Positions 26,037 to 37,095 of a stretch of DNA of 64,000 nt are shown here, piece after piece. The stretch spans positions 77,698,572 to 77,762,571 of the forward strand of contig CM054116.1 in the NCBI GenBank assembly GCA_028673005.1, read 5' to 3'. The stretch's first letter is position 1; each line of letters starts with the position of its first letter. Both the position numbers and the translations under genes were made by a program. The stretch is from Tanypteryx hageni (Eukaryota; Arthropoda; Insecta; Odonata; Petaluridae). The notes beneath the pieces were generated by a model that was given only the letters and a program-made list of their open reading frames with translations, did not search any database and was not told where the DNA came from.

Positions 26037-26765
26037 TTGAGAATTCAAATTATTTAAACGGAAGTACAGCTTATGATCCTTAATCCTCTTGTCAAAACTC
26101 CTCCCCCTTACAAAACTGGTTTAATCGATAAAATTATCGCTAAAAACCGTTTACTTATTGCCTCCTCTTGTCAAAACTCCTCCCCGTTTGACCGATGTAG
26201 ACCGCTCCGCAATCATCACAAGCAAGTTTATATACACCACTTCTTAATTACAACTGTATCGAGTCTTTAGCATTAAGGAATAATTTGGAAAAAGTAACTG
26301 GGGACTAGGAAGCAGCTTTAAATTTAAGTTTAGGAAAAAGGTTGGACAATTTATAAGAAATGTTTCCTAAAAATGGGAGTCTGCGACTACTAAGAGGTTT
26401 GGAGGTGAGAATATGCGGAAAAGAAACGATTTTTTGGGAGGCAATAAGTAAACTGTTTTTAGCGATAATTTCATCGATTAAACCAGTTTTGTACGGGGGA
26501 GGAGTTTTGACAAGAGGATTAAGGAGCATAAGCGATACTTTCGTTTAAATAATTTGAGTTCTCAATTTGCGAAACATCTTTTAAACCTCAATCATCATTG
26601 TTCCTTCAACCCTAAATTCCTACATTATGAAATTAAAGGTCGCAAATTGGATGCTCTTGAACAGCTAGAGATAATTATTTGTGAAAACTCACTTCTCTTA
26701 AATGAATACCTTTCCCACAAATAATTCTCCTCTGTTTAGTTTACCGAATATTTTATAAATACTCT
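26037..26765. mobile_element. Penelope-like element remnant B, head-to-head rearranged
   Basis: The minus strand from 26529 to about 26170 encodes the end of the reverse transcriptase (LPFLGNISYKLSNLFPKLKF) followed, after stops, by LACDDCGAVYIGQTGRSF of the GIY-YIG nuclease. The plus strand from about 26505 encodes the nuclease C-terminus (RSFDKRIKEHKR, LLNLNHH, then LEIIICENSLLLNEYL and a stop). The two halves therefore face each other. Sequences at 26037-26165 and 26435-26566 are inverted copies of one another. Such inverted junctions are known in Penelope-like elements. All frames are broken. Confidence 0.8.
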
Positions 26766-27107
26766 GTATCAATATTGTTGTCTTTGGCACTTTTACCAAG
26801 TTTGATCGTAGTGAATCCGGTCGTACCAAATAAATTTGTGGAAGTGACAAAGTTCTTTCCTTATCTCCAAAACTTATCAGTTTTTTAACTAAATACTATA
26901 CGCAGTATATAGAAAGTATTGTTTTTGGGAATACAATCTAATTCGAGATTTCAACGGAAAGTTTCCCTTATTACGTTTTCAATAGGAATTTTTTGCCAAC
27001 TCTTAACTCAAAACCTAATAATTTGATCAACACACAACTTTACAGACAAAATTTTTATTAATAATTCAATGTCTGATATTGTTTGGTTAAAATAACGGAA
27101 GTGAAGG

Positions 27108-27472
27108 TTTACTCTTGTCATTTTCCCGTATGGCCAAATGTCTCCTATAGGATTTTATTGACGTAAATATTTGTCGTTATGAAAGTTGTAGATGACATAA
27201 TTTTCTATAACTTTGTTTGAAATATTTTTTATAAAACGGATTATCCCCCTGAATTTGTTTTGTACATTGAATGTTGCTAGGTAACAGCATTATTTCTGTT
27301 TCCATGGTAACATTTTCTAATTGTTGATAGCGAATTCTGCACTGATTAAGGTAATTTTAATTGCACCTAAAATTATCCCAATAACATCTAAAGTCCTATT
27401 TTGTTGATAAAATTTCTATGGCAACAAATAATTTTGTTTACATTATATTTGCAGTGTGAAAAGTGATTCAAA
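27108..27472 (+). repeat. AT-rich block shared by all three composite copies (B)
   Basis: Second copy of the block described at 23480, with the same position between a Penelope remnant and satellite monomers. Compared with A it has small indels near 27220. Confidence 0.75.
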
Positions 27473-28221
27473 ATATTATTCACGAGCATAATTTCTAATA
27501 GTTATTCTTGTGGAAGCTTTAGCCAAGACCAACTTTAAGTACTATTACAATCTCCTTCATTACTCTGTATAGAGAAGATCATGAGCTGGAGACATACATT
27601 TATTGTTAAGTATTCCCATGCTTTATCAACTAATATCATAGTTTTGACATTTTAGAAAGAGAAAATACTAAACTTGACCTGGAATCTCCTCCTAAAATGT
27701 CAAAACTTAGTTTCCATTGGTTGTGAACATTATTATTATTATTCACGAGCATAATTCTAATGCTTATTCTTGTGGAAGCTTTAGCCAAGACCAACTTTAA
27801 GTACTATTACAATCACATTCATTACTCTGTATAGATCATGAGCTGGAGACATAACATTATTGTTAACTATTCCCATGTTTGATCAACTAATATCCTAGTT
27901 TTGACATTTTAGAACGAGAAAAATATTGAACTTGACCTGGAATCTCCTTCTAAAATATCAAAACTTAGTTTCAGATGTATGTCAACATTATTGCTATTAT
28001 TATTCACGACCATAATTCTGATGGTTATTCTTGTGGAAGCTTTAGACAAGACCAACTTTAAGAACTATTGCAATCACATTCATTACTCTGTATAGAGGAG
28101 ATCATGAGCTGGAGACATATCATTATTGTTAAGTATTCCCATGTTTAATCAACTAATATCCTAGTTTTGACATTTTAGAAGGAGAAAAATACTGAACTTA
28201 GTTTCAGATGTTTGTGAACAT
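27473..28221 (+). repeat. Hairpin-bearing satellite array B, proximal three monomers
   Basis: Three monomers start near 27473, 27730 and 28000. The first two keep the inverted-repeat hairpin. In the third the right stem is lost by a deletion between two short ACTT repeats, leaving AATACTGAACTTAGTTTCAG. The array is interrupted at a TTATTATTATT tract at about 28222 by the Dong-type element and resumes at 30229. Confidence 0.8.
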
Positions 28222-30228
28222 TGTGATTATTATTATTTGACTTTTGTATTTCACAGCCCTTGAGCTGGTTATTTCAATGAGGTACGGGCTTTTACAAGCA
28301 CTCCCATTACTCATAACTTAAAAATATATCTACTATTCTGGTTGTATTTAGTATGACAGCTTTCTGTAGGAGGGTATATTGCAATTTAGGTAAATCTATT
28401 ATTTTTATACTGTTGTATAAATCTGTAGGGATATTTCCTTTGGTCGATAAAACTATTGGGACAATGTGTACAGTATTCATGTTCCACATTCGTTTAATTT
28501 CTTCTTTTAGTTCTATATATTTGTGGTGCTTTTCTACTATGGTTTTCTGAAGATTGTGTGTATTTTGGATAGCTATGTCTGTTAGGTAAGTGGTTTTGGC
28601 TACCTTCTCCTGCAAGACTATATCCGTCTATTGCTGTTTATAGCTTTGTCTGTAATTATTCAGTGGTATTAGTATAACTTAAATGCATCAGATTCCAAAA
28701 CTGGTGTAGGTTTGTATTTATACTAGGGCATGTTGTCTTCTATTAATTTATGTTTTAGGGCCAGTTTTGGATGTATAATATTTGCGACTTGATTGTGACA
28801 GTGTAAATAGTCAGTCTGTGTTAGTCTGGTGCATTCTCCTGTAATGTGCCGTATAGTTTCCGGGTGTTCTCTACATTTTCGGCATCTGTCATCTTGAATT
28901 TTTCTATTCTTTATTATGTACTTCTGGTAGTTCATTGTATTTATTACTTGATCTTGTATGACTAGCATGAATCTCTCTGTTTCTGGGAAGAGATCTCCGT
29001 GTTTGTGCCAGGTGTTTAAAGCTTCTTTGTCGACATCAGATCGGCTCAAATCTTGAGGGTGTTTCCCGTGGAGGGTCATGCATTTCCACCTATCAGTTTT
29101 CTCTACTATTGTTTGGGGTTCTTCATTAACTTGTGTTACTGTATCAGTTAGATTCAAAGGTGTATATTTATTATCTGATTTACAAATATTTATGTGAAGA
29201 GGGGAATCTTGATGCCCGTGAAAGTATTTCCTTAGCAGTTTGATTTGGTTATTATGTAAGTTTTTTGTCTATTATACCTCTGCCTCCTGCGCGAGATAGT
29301 GCCAATCTGTAAATATTTGAGTACAGGTGGTGCTTTCTGTACTTTGTCAATTCGGTTCTTACTTTTCATTGTAAGTTTTCAATATCTGTGTCTGTCCAAG
29401 TTATTATACCGAATGAATATGTTAAAATCGAGATAGCAAAAGTATTAATAGCTTTTGTCATATTTTTACTATTTAATTCTGTATCTTTTTAAGTCTATTG
29501 GTAAATTCTATTGTCAGATTCTTCTTAATAGTTTATTTTCTTTGACTATTCGTATCATAAATACTTGTACATTTCTAGTTCATTCATAGGTTCTATTATT
29601 CCCTGACTTTCTGTTTCGAATCCTAAGGGTTCTATTCCTCCTTTCTTTATGTTTAGCATTTTACATTTATTCAGCCCAAATTCCATTTTAATGTCTGTCG
29701 AAAATTTCTCTACTAGTTTAATTAATTCATTAAGTTTTGGATGTGTTGTTACATAAAGTTTCAAATCATCCATGTACAGTAGGTGTGATATTATAAGTTT
29801 TGACTGATTATTTTTATTAAATATCCTGAGCTCGTTCTGTTTAACAAATTTGAGAGTGGATTTAAAGTAAGACAAAACCATACTGGGCTTAAGGAATCAC
29901 CCTGAAATATGCCTCTATTTATTTTTATTTCCCTTGTATAAACATTTTGTTTGTTATCAATAAGATTAACTATTGTGTGCCATTGGCTTTATCCAGGAAG
30001 TTAACTAAGATCGGGTTTATTCTGTATATTTTTAGTACTCCTATTAACCAAGAATGGGGGACTGAATCAAAGGCCATGCGATAATCTATGTAGCAGCATG
30101 AGAGATTTTTCTTGTCTTTTTGCTTGCTTGAGTATTACTGAGTCAATTATCAATTGCTCTTTACAGACTTTATTGCCTTTACGATAGCATTTTTGTTCTT
30201 CATTGAGAATGTTTTCATTGTCATTATT
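28222..30228 (-). mobile_element. Dong/R4-type LINE, 5'-truncated, inserted in a TAA tract
   Basis: About 2 kb on the minus strand holding, from 5' to 3', a partial reverse transcriptase, a CCHC zinc knuckle and a restriction-like endonuclease, the order found in R2/R4/Dong-type LINEs. Both ends lie in (TAA)n on the element's own strand, and the flanks are adjacent satellite monomers. TAA repeats are the described target of Dong elements. The 5' part (N-terminal region and first RT motifs) is missing. The 3' untranslated part is about 28222-28306. Confidence 0.82.
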
Positions 30229-30285
30229 ATTATTATTATTCACGAGCATAATTCTGATGGTTATTCTTGTGGGAGCTTTAGCCAA
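28307..30285 (-). pseudogene. Broken ORF of the Dong/R4-type LINE
   Basis: Minus-strand blocks: NEEQKCYRKGNKVCKEQLII and a degraded DYRMAFDSVPHSWL near 30050-30100 (RT motif region), LLYMDDLKLYVTTHPKLNEL near 29750-29780 (the catalytic YMDD of the RT), DRCRKCREH...HITGEC near 28830-28890 (C-x2-C-x8-H-x4-C zinc knuckle), and TTYLTDIAIQNTHNLQKTI with KYIELKEEIKRMW near 28490-28590 (restriction-like endonuclease core). Frameshifts lie between the blocks (frames 28307-28615, 28723-29157, 29555-29881, 30067-30285), so no active protein is made. The upstream-most frame may include bases of the TAA tract read as an Asn run. Confidence 0.8.
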
Positions 30286-30474
30286 GACCTACTTTAAGTA
30301 CTATTAAAATCACATTCATTACTCCGTATAGAGAAGATCATGAGCTGGAGACATATCATTATTGTTAAGTATTCCCATGTTTTATCAACTAATATCCTAG
30401 TTTTGACATTTTAGAAGGAGAAAAATACTGAACTTGAGCTGGAATCTCCTTCTAAAATGTGAAAACTTAGTTTG
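30229..30474 (+). repeat. Hairpin-bearing satellite monomer B4, beyond the Dong insertion
   Basis: A full monomer with the hairpin at 30400-30421 and 30445-30466, 22-bp arms with one mismatch and a 23-bp loop. It is preceded by the TAA/ATT tract at 30220-30240 that marks the 5' end of the inserted element. Confidence 0.8.
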
Positions 30475-30712
30475 TTCCCTGTTATTGATATGTTTTCCCC
30501 CATCTCATCCTTTTCTGCACTAGTTGCCCGGTCACCCCCATAATTCTTATTGTCTAAACGCTTTTGAATATGTTTCTGTTTTTGCATTTTCCTGTTTGGA
30601 ACAATTTAATTTATTTTATTTGTTATTTTATGTTGTTATATTACGAATCCATTGTAAAAGGCCAAAATTTGGCTGTTTATGGACCTTTTTTAATTAAATA
30701 AATAAATAAATA
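30475..30712 (+). mobile_element. LINE 3' end with (AAAT)n tail
   Basis: A 238-bp insertion relative to the other duplication unit (36147 region). It ends GGCTGTTTATGGACC, a T run and then (AATA)n, much like the tail of the LINE at 47.0-47.7 kb (TTTTTGGGACAAATAAATAA). Read as a 5'-truncated LINE 3' untranslated end with a polyA-type microsatellite tail. No coding part is left. Confidence 0.65.
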
Positions 30713-31639
30713 TGTGAACATTCATAACATTCAACATTCAACACCTTGTAACTTGGTAATATCCTTGTGTTCAAGACATATAATTAGGCTTTTGTAGGTT
30801 GTACAGTAACAGTGCTGTAATTACACACTAACCGCCTAGGGTTGAGAAAATTATACGTATATTCCGGAGCGCCTCGAGACATGAGCTTTCCTGGTTAGAT
30901 TAGGTAATGGGATTTTTATTCTTACCTATTTTGACTATAAATAAATTCTAGTCAAACTAAGCCATTCCATCTAGAATTATCTTATCTTTTAATCCCCATT
31001 TAAACTCAAAGAATTTGATAGCGAAATAGCTTTTAAACTCTGAAACTCAGTCCCGCATCAAAATGTATTACGGCAGTTATTAGCATCCAAGCGGTGATTT
31101 TTTTCTATTAAGCGCAGCATCGCAAAAACCTACGACGTCTTAAGTTCTTCCACAACTTTTCAAATATTCTATTATCCAATGATAAGAATCACGAAAGAAA
31201 ATGGAGATTTCTTTAACTTGTACGAATTTTTTTTTTCGAAAATGGAAAATTTCCGAAAACCGTCGTCGCCCAACCTCTGTGAGGGGATAGACCGTTTGCA
31301 AAATGGAAAAGTGAGAGAGAGAGAGAAACCGGGAAAGACAGGCCAAGGAGGGAGTTCGGGAGAAAAGGGGAGAGAGAGAGAAACGAATAGGAGAAATGGA
31401 AATAAAATAAGGAAAGAAGGAAGAGGGAAGTGAGGCATACAAACAAGCTTATTTATTCGGATGAACTTGATTCAATTTAGTCCTTTTTTACAATTGACCA
31501 TAATACACGGCATATTTTAACATCCATATATAGATTGGTGGAAAGCCATTGGAACAAGTTTCACTATAAATATCTTGAAAGGATCGTAACGAGAAAAATA
31601 AAATGAGGCGAGAGAATGGGGACTGGCGGAAGCAAAAGT
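30713..31639 (+). repeat. Duplicated flank with purine-rich tract (unit 1)
   Basis: Matches 36147-37095. A purine-rich tract at 31300-31430 with a GA microsatellite keeps open 100-codon frames on the minus strand. They are Ser/Phe/Leu/Pro-rich and not credible genes. No transposon signature was recognised. Confidence 0.6.
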
Positions 31640-31800
31640 TCCATTCATAAGAAAAATCTTTCACTAAGGACCCTTGTATGGAGCAGAAACAAGGCAACCC
31701 AGAAAAATTGATATAAAATACTTGGGAGGCTTTGAAATGTGAGCATTGAGAAGAATGCCAAAGATAAAATTGACGGATAGAGTAAAAAGTGAACAGATAT
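31640..31800 (+). mobile_element. RTE-like LINE fragment, upstream half
   Basis: The plus strand reads LYGAETRQPRKIDIKYLGGF, EM, a stop, then ALRRMPKIKLTDRVKSEQ. This matches the RTE-like motif LYGAETW...RRM..I.W.DRV.NE that directly precedes the IGHLL tail. The next part of the protein is found 1.3 kb further on (33087). The two pieces therefore look like one LINE split by an insertion spanning about 31801-33086. Confidence 0.6.
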
Positions 31801-32875
31801 TATATACTTAATATCATTATTCAGTCCGTCCGTCGGTCTGCCGTAAAGCTCTATATAAATCCCCATAAGAGCACACTAACATCCCTTTTTTTCACTTGCA
31901 GGCTTTTTTCTTTTGCATAATTAAATTCAAAGTAATTGACCTATTATCTTCGGACAGGGACCATTTTAAATGTTAAATTTTAAATGTTGAACACTGCCCT
32001 TTGTTAAGGGTAAAATTTAAAAAAAAGGACATTCGCATCAATGCCGAGCCCTAAGCTTTCTAAAAATGCCATTTTTTTAAATCGGTTCAGTAGCTCACCA
32101 GATCATAATGGCGCAAACAGACATTACTGTAATATTATATATGATGATGATGATTATCATTAGGCTTGGTAGGATTAGATTTAAATCGAAAACGTCGGTT
32201 TTTTTTTCATTTTCAAAATCGACGAAAATGAATATTCGTCGATAAGCGTCGCTTTTCCCATAAGGTGGAAAAATATACCTCTAAAAACCTATTCTGAGTT
32301 ATAATATTAAAGTTGTTTCTGTTTACTTTTTTCGCAATATTATTTCCTAAATATGATTTCGTTCCTTTTCTGGGCTTGCATTAACATTGGGACTGAAAGA
32401 AGGGTATTTCCTTACACTCAAATATGTGTCTTTTTGAAAAGCATACGCTTCTACTCGGAACAATCAGGAAACCCAAAGGCCCTAGGATAGTTTTGAGAAC
32501 ATGTGTTTCTTAGCACTTTTGAGATTATATTTTCCGACCTAATTGTGAGATATTCCACCAGATTTTCTATATGGATAAATCATGGATTCATGCAAAGAGT
32601 TCCTCGAGTTTCGGAAGAACGGAATTTCGGTGGTAGTTTGAAGCCCGCTAACCGTTTTGCTACCCATTCCACACATCTACCCCATGGAGTGTATTCCTGG
32701 AACAAATGTTTCTCGGTTGCTTGCTAGGGTTTTTGCTATAGATGGAAAAAAGTAAAATAATTCAATTATTAAGTTAACTTTTGTAAGTTTTAAATAACTT
32801 ATAATTTCCTTAAGCATTTCAAATAAATTATTGCAAATTCCGTATTTCTTATTATTTACACTTTCTTCTTATTTT
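31801..32875. other. Spacer between duplication units; insertion of unknown type
   Basis: Holds CCGTCCGTCGGTCTGCCG at about 31826 and AAATCGGTTCAGTAGCTCAC at about 32080, words common near the ends of insect repeats. It also has the 28-bp dispersed repeat at 32162-32189 and a short GAT run at 32143. No coding region was recognised. It appears to be the left part of the insertion that split the RTE-like LINE; its right part (32876-33086) is also present in unit 1. Confidence 0.45.
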
Positions 32876-33086
32876 CATCAGATATTTGGATAATAATCAT
32901 TTGGCCTCTGATAATAATTATTTAAACGATATATATTTTTTTTAAAGATAACTTTCAACAATATTGATATGATTGTGCATGAAAGCCAAACCAGCTCATA
33001 ATATATGTTTTTCATATCGAAATCATATATATTAGGAATAATTTTTTGATAAACCTGTCATATTTGACGGGAAATTACGCTAGTTA

Positions 33087-33372
33087 GGAATAAAATGAGA
33101 GAAGAGCTTCATAACACAAATGGTTAGAAAGAGGAAAGTGAAAAGGATCGGGCATCTCCTGTGGAGAGACTCCATGATTAAAGATGTGATTGTTGGAAAG
33201 CTCCAAGGCAAAAGAGGGAGAGGAAGGAAAGATTTCAGCCGACAGATGACAGGAAAAAAGGAAAGTTAGCAAGTGAAGAAGAATATTGCGGAAAATAGGA
33301 GTATGGGGAGTACCAGGTGTAACCTATAATAATCGCGGACCTTTTTCCGATTGGAACACCTATGATGATGAT
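33087..33372 (+). mobile_element. RTE-like LINE 3' fragment in duplication unit 2
   Basis: The near-identical partner of 24650-24935, with the same degenerate tail and GAT run. It begins AAAATGAGAGAAGAG, which aligns in the protein with the end of the fragment at 31640-31800. Confidence 0.63.
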
Positions 33373-34465
33373 GATCAAAAGTAGATGAGGAGGGAGAGAG
33401 AGATAACGGGAGAAGTAAGCGAAAACAAATTTCAATACATTTTCAGATAACAACAAAATTCAAAAGAGCCTCTGAAAGTTTTATTTCAGTTTATTATTAA
33501 CTAAAAGAAAACTTAGATTGTTTTAATTAGAGGACGTGTCATTAAGTGCGATATAAAGATTCTGTCGTATCCATCCCTGCGACTGTGTTGTAAAATGTAA
33601 ATTCTATTGATCATAGTTAATGATGGAATTCCGGTAGAAGTTAATGAATTAACTAATATAAAAATTTTACCCTCTCAAAAGTTATTTTCTTTTGTTATAT
33701 TTAGTCGTCTCAGATAATGAAAAAATACATTCAACTATGATTTTGGTATATTAATGTTGGTACGCCCTCTATAAGTCTGTATGGAGGAAGTTTCAGCAGG
33801 AAACGGATTGAGGGAGAGAAAGGTTGAGAGAAAAGAGGAAGACGTGAGAAGAAAGAATGACTCAAAGAAGAGGTTTGAAAAGGAAGACGTCGATTAGAAA
33901 AGGGTTTCTCTATCCTCTCTCACTGGACCTTCACATATATCTTTACAACTTATCTCCTCCTCGGTTGAAGGGTCAAGGCGGAAAGCCGGAGGTGAACTTC
34001 GCTTCCGGTAGCCGGTGAGGAGACTGAAGAACTAGATGAAGAGGGGGCGGATTGAAGGGGGGGGGGAGAGGTGCGGTGCAGCCGCCGTGTCGAATGCGTT
34101 TGAGGTGCCGCATCTCCCATCCTTTAAGACGTATCTACCCATCGCGAATACGTTTATTTTCCCAAAAGCGGTGGTCGGAAGGGGGTAGCTATATTGCTCC
34201 TTCTCGTCTCTTTCCTTCCTCCCAATTCGTCGGCCTATCCCACCTTACGTCTCACGGCCATCGAGAGCCTCGATAAATCCTATCCTTGCCAACTGTTTTT
34301 TTCCCCCATCTACTTCTGTGAGGATTAATGCGGAAATTTCGTTTGGCCTCGTTTCATATGACCGGCGGATGCCATTATTCTTTGCACGCGCAAGAGGTGA
34401 GAGCGATTCGAAACGAGAAGATTGGATGTGCGACCTGAATAGATCCGCGGAATTTCAGGTAAAAA
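33373..34465 (+). repeat. Duplicated segment of unknown nature (unit 2)
   Basis: Copy of 24936-26036, lacking 8 bp near 33443. It includes the same 74-codon open frame at 34052-34276, identical in translation. Confidence 0.5.
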
Positions 34466-35195
34466 TTGAGAATTCAAATTATTTACACGGAAGTATCGCT
34501 TATGATCCTTAATCCTCTTGTCAAAACTCCTCCCCCTTACAAAACTGGTTTAATCGATAAAATTATCGCTAAAAACCGTTTACTTATTGCCTCCTCTTGT
34601 CAAAACTCCTCCCCGTTTGACCGATGTAGACCGCTCCGCAATCATCACAAGCAAGTTTATATACACCACTTCTTAATTACAACTGTATCGGGTCTTTAGC
34701 ATTAAGGAATAATTTGGAAAAAGTAACTGGGGACTAGGAAGTAGCTTTAAATTTAAGTTTAGGAAAAAGGTTGGACAATTTATAAGAAATGTTTCCTAAA
34801 AATGGGAGTCTGCGCCTACTAAGAGGTTTAGAGGTGAGATTATGCGGAAAAGAAACGATTTTTTGGGAGGCAATAAGTAAACTGTTTTTAGCGATAATTT
34901 CATCGATTAAACCAGTTTTGTGCGGGGGAGGAGTTTTGACAAGAGGATTAAGGAGCATAAGCGATACTTCCGTTTAAATAATTTGAATTCTCAATTTGCG
35001 AAACATCTTTTAAACCTCAATCATCATTGTTCCTTCAACCCTAAATTCCTACATTATGAAATTAAAGGTCGCAAATTGGATGCACTTGAACAGCTAGAGA
35101 TAATTATTTGTGAAAACTCACTTCTCTTCAATGAATACCTTTCCCACAAATAATTCTCCTCTGTTTAGTTTACCGAATATTTTATAAATACTCTG
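34466..35195. mobile_element. Penelope-like element remnant C, head-to-head rearranged
   Basis: Same structure as copy B: minus-strand RT end (LPFLGNISYKLSNLFPKLKF) and GIY-YIG start, and plus-strand GIY-YIG end (RSFDKRIKEHKRYFRLNN, then LEIIICENSLLFNEYLSHK and stop at 35153). The plus-strand frame is open from 34920 and lacks the premature stop of copy A. A few substitutions separate it from B, for example CAGCTTT against TAGCTTT near 34741. Confidence 0.8.
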
Positions 35196-35524
35196 TATCA
35201 ATATTGTTGTCTTTGGCACTTTTACCAAGTTTGATCGTAGTGAATCCGGTCGTACCAAATAAATTTGTGGAAGTGACAAAGTTCTTTCCTTATCTCCAAA
35301 ACTTATCAGTTTTTTAACTAAATACTATACGCAGTATATAGAAAGTATTGTTTTTGGGAATACAATCTAATTCGAGATTTCAACGGAAAGTTTCCCTTAT
35401 TACGTTTTCAATAGGAATTTTTTGCCAACTCTTAACTCAAAACCTAATAATTTGATCAACACACAACTTTACAGACAAAATTTTTATTAATAATTCAATG
35501 TCTGATATTGTTTGGTTAAAATAA

Positions 35525-35904
35525 CGGTAGTGAAGGTTTACTCTTGTCATTTTCCCGTATGGCCAAATGTCTCCTATAGGATTTTATTGACGTAAATATT
35601 TGTCGTTATGAAAGTTGTAGATGACATAATTTTCTATAACTTTGTTTGAAATATTTTTTATAAAACGGATTATCCCCCTGAATTTGTTTTGTACATTGAA
35701 TGTTGCTAGGTAACAGCATTATTTCTGTTTCCATGGTAACATTTTCTAATTGTTGATAGCGAATTCTGCACTGATTAAGGTAATTTTAATTGCACCTAAA
35801 ATTATCCCAATAACATCTAAAGTCCTATTTTGTTGATAAAATTTCTATGGCAACAAATAATTTTGTTTACATTATATTTGCAGTGTGAAAAGTGATTCAA
35901 AATA
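35525..35904 (+). repeat. AT-rich block shared by all three composite copies (C)
   Basis: Third copy of the block described at 23480, nearly identical to B. Confidence 0.75.
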
Positions 35905-36146
35905 TTATTCACGAGCATAATTTCTAATAGTTATTCTTGTGGAAGCTTTAGCCAAGACCAACTTTAAGTACTATTACAATCTCCTTCATTACTCTGTATA
36001 GAGAAGATCATGAGCTGGAGACATACATTTATTGTTAAGTATTCCTATGCTTTATCAACTAATATCATAGTTTTGACATTTTAGAAAGAGAAAATACTAA
36101 ACTTGACCTGGAATCTCCTTCTAAAATGTCAAAATTTAGTTTCAGA
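35905..36146 (+). repeat. Hairpin-bearing satellite, single monomer C
   Basis: Only one monomer is present here, against two and a part in A and four in B. The hairpin (GTTTTGACATTTTAGAA ... TTCTAAAATGTCAAAA) is kept. It shows the state of the locus before or without array growth. Confidence 0.8.
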
Positions 36147-37095
36147 TGTATGTGAACATTCATAAGATGTAATTTCAACACCTTGTAACTTGGTAATATC
36201 CTTGTGTTCAAGACATATAATTAGGCTTTTGTAGGTTGTACATTAACAGTGCTGTAATTACACACTAACCGCCTAGGGTTGAGATAATTATGCGTATATT
36301 CCGGAGCGCCTCGAGACATGAGCTTTCCTGGTTAGATTAGGTAATGGGATTTTTAATCTTACCTATTTTGACTATAAATAAATTCTAGTCAAACTAAGCC
36401 ATGCCATCTAGAATTATCTTATTTTTTAATCCCCATTTAAATTCAAAGAATGTGATAGCGAAATAGCTTTTAAATAAATATGAAGGTGGAGTCTTCTGAA
36501 ACTCAGTCCCGCATCAAAATATATTACGTCAGTTATTAGCATGCAAGCGATGATTTTTTTCTATTAAGCGCAGAATCGCAAAAATTTACGAGGTCTTAAG
36601 TTCTTCCACAACTTTTCAAATATTCTATTATCCAATGATAAGAATCACGAAAGAAAATGGAGATTTCTTTAACTTGTACGAATTTTTTTTTTCGAAAATG
36701 GAAAATTTCCGAAAACCGTCGTCGCCCAACCTCTGTGAGGGGATAGACCGTTTGCAAAATGGAAAAGTGAGAGAGAGAGAGAAACTGGGAAAGACAGGCC
36801 AAGGAGAGAGTTCGGGAGGAAAGGGGAGGGAGAGAGAAACGAATAGGAGAAATGGAAATAAAATAAGGAAAAAAGGAAGAGGGAAGTGAGGCATACAAAC
36901 AAGCTCATTTATTCGGATGAATTTGATAAAATTTAGTCGCTTTTTACAATTGACCATAATACACGGCATATTTTAACATCCATATATAGATTGGTGGAAA
37001 GCCATTGGAACAAGTTTCACTATAAATATCTTGGAAGGATCGTAACGAGAAAAATAAAATGAGGCGAGAGAATGGGGACTGGCGGAAGCAAAAGT
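36147..37095 (+). repeat. Duplicated flank with purine-rich tract (unit 2)
   Basis: Copy of 30713-31639. It carries a 30-bp difference near 36475 and a slightly altered GA tract. It ends at AGCAAAAGT, after which the sequences of the two units diverge completely. Confidence 0.6.

Larger units (their letters stand above)
24433..31639 (+). repeat. Segmental duplication, unit 1 (7.2 kb)
   Basis: From CATCAGATATTTGG at 24433 to AGCAAAAGT at 31639 this segment is the direct repeat of 32876-37095. It is about 3 kb longer because it holds extra satellite monomers, a Dong-type retrotransposon (about 28222-30228) and a LINE tail (30475-30712). Similarity is uneven. The first 215 bp differ at many positions, 24650-26030 is almost identical to its partner apart from an 8-bp indel at about 25008 and a few substitutions, and the rest shows scattered differences. 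Confidence 0.85.
32876..37095 (+). repeat. Segmental duplication, unit 2 (4.2 kb)
   Basis: Direct repeat of 24433-31639, lacking the Dong insertion, the LINE tail and three satellite monomers. Because its left edge lies inside a longer insertion that continues to the left, while unit 1 begins abruptly at a cut satellite monomer, unit 2 is the better candidate for the original location. This is inference. Confidence 0.82.
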
